From an uncultured Clostridia bacterium (GTDB lineage: Bacteria; Bacillota; Clostridia; Peptostreptococcales; Anaerovoracaceae), in assembly GCA_937928455.1 (NCBI GenBank), contig CALFUG010000304.1, positions 1 through 6,597 on the forward strand: a DNA stretch of 6,597 bases. The letters are read 5' to 3'. Of this stretch, positions 6,094 through 6,597 are shown piece after piece. Position numbers and translations under genes: made by a program. Under the pieces are notes generated by a model, which saw only the letters and a list, made by a program, of their open reading frames with translations, did not search any database and was not told where the DNA came from. Each line of letters starts with the position of its first letter. The stretch's first letter is position 1.

Positions 6094-6597
6094 TTATATA
6101 CCGGGCCGGTAATTTGATTTCAGATATAATTTTACTGTAAAAAAAGACAAATTCATAGTGTTTTTTTGTTGTTTTCCCATAATTTTTTCAAGATTTTCTG
6201 AGGTCCCCATAACGTGGCGCAGCGGGATGCCGGTTTTATCCTGAATTTCTTTACAAAGTGAAATACCCTTCCATATATCCGCCTCGGTGGTTTCATCCAT
6301 CAGATGAGTGTTGCTGACCAACCCCGTAATGGGATGCTCTATGGTTCTTTCCACTTCCTTTAGATGATACATGGCGCCTTCCAGTGTGTCCGTCTCCCGA
6401 CGGTTTCCGTTGACTACCAACAAATAATCCGCTCCGACACTGTCCAGTTCCGCTTTATATTGGTTCAGTAACCTTGCCCCAATGTTGTCACCCCCCACAT
6501 CGTAAACGCCTACCCACTGGGAATGATGAAAGGGAGCCTTCATTTCAGCAGAAACCGCTGGCAAGTCTTCTGAAATATCGTATCCGAATGAATTGCT
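6094..6597 (-). CDS. ParA/MinD-like (SIMIBI-type) nucleotide-binding protein, 5' end outside window
   Basis: The frame stays open to the right edge, so the start and probably the Walker A loop lie outside; 167 codons plus stop are visible. An internal TTG at 6564 could be read as a start but has no ribosome binding site and cuts into the fold. WVGVYDVGGDNIGARLLNQY looks like the Walker B/switch II part of a ParA/MinD or CobQ-like ATPase (hydrophobic strand, then D-V-G-G-D). It is followed by the strand DYLLVVNGNRRETDTLEG, where N-G-N-R resembles the later base-contact strand, and by ITGLVSNTHLMDETT, typical of the 'interaction with N-T-N-L' strand in these proteins. The C-terminus ends with a basic stretch KLYLKSNYRPGI. 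No membrane segment is visible. It lies 65 bases before ilvE with no terminator between, so the two may be co-transcribed. The exact role is unknown; a link to 2-oxo acid metabolism is only a guess from context. Confidence 0.75.
   Translation of the reverse strand, partial: SNSFGYDISEDLPAVSAEMKAPFHHSQWVGVYDVGGDNIGARLLNQYKAELDSVGADYLLVVNGNRRETDTLEGAMYHLKEVERTIEHPITGLVSNTHLMDETTEADIWKGISLCKEIQDKTGIPLRHVMGTSENLEKIMGKQQKNTMNLSFFTVKLYLKSNYRPGI

Noticed and set aside
6101..6111. Palindrome ACCGGCCCGGT near the end of the upstream NTPase gene as a terminator
   Set aside because: It is an 11-base palindrome inside the coding end (encoding YRPG), with no room for a loop and no T-run after it.

Overview
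The window looks like a chromosomal segment of a low-to-moderate GC Firmicute, most likely a member of the Clostridia. This rests on strong AGGAGG-type ribosome binding sites, tight gene packing, a Gram-positive-style FtsEX/peptidoglycan hydrolase block and the look of the proteins. The genus cannot be fixed from the sequence alone. Every gene I accept lies on the minus strand, so transcription runs from the high-coordinate end to the low-coordinate end. The genes at both edges are cut by the window.

Layout in transcription order: (1) 6597-6094, the C-terminal part of a ParA/MinD-like (SIMIBI-type) nucleotide-binding protein; (2) 6028-4961, a type II branched-chain amino acid aminotransferase (ilvE); (3) 4864-4820, a strong intrinsic terminator, followed at once by a candidate promoter (4819-4791); (4) 4727-3933, an unnamed 264-residue protein that resembles a MinD/CpaE-like P-loop NTPase but has lost the Walker A lysine; (5) ftsE (3840-3112) and ftsX (3122-2229), overlapping by 11 bases; (6) 2199-1081, a secreted coiled-coil protein with an intact LytM/M23 zinc peptidase domain, starting at TTG; (7) 1058 to the left edge, the N-terminal half or more of the RecJ single-strand exonuclease.

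The central unit is ftsE-ftsX-M23 peptidase. In known systems FtsEX is a membrane ABC-type complex that couples ATP hydrolysis in the cytoplasm to activation of cell wall hydrolysis outside, through a coiled-coil partner. Here that partner is encoded next door and seems to be a hydrolase itself. RecJ follows 22 bases later and is probably on the same transcript. The degenerate NTPase lies just upstream of ftsE, separated by 92 bases that contain two TATAAT hexamers, so it may be co-transcribed or separate. ilvE and the upstream NTPase form a different unit, ended by the terminator.

I see no mobile element, CRISPR array, tRNA or rRNA. The least described item is the degenerate P-loop protein beside ftsEX. 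The rest is recognisable chromosomal housekeeping content, and I found no convincing new defence or mobile system.
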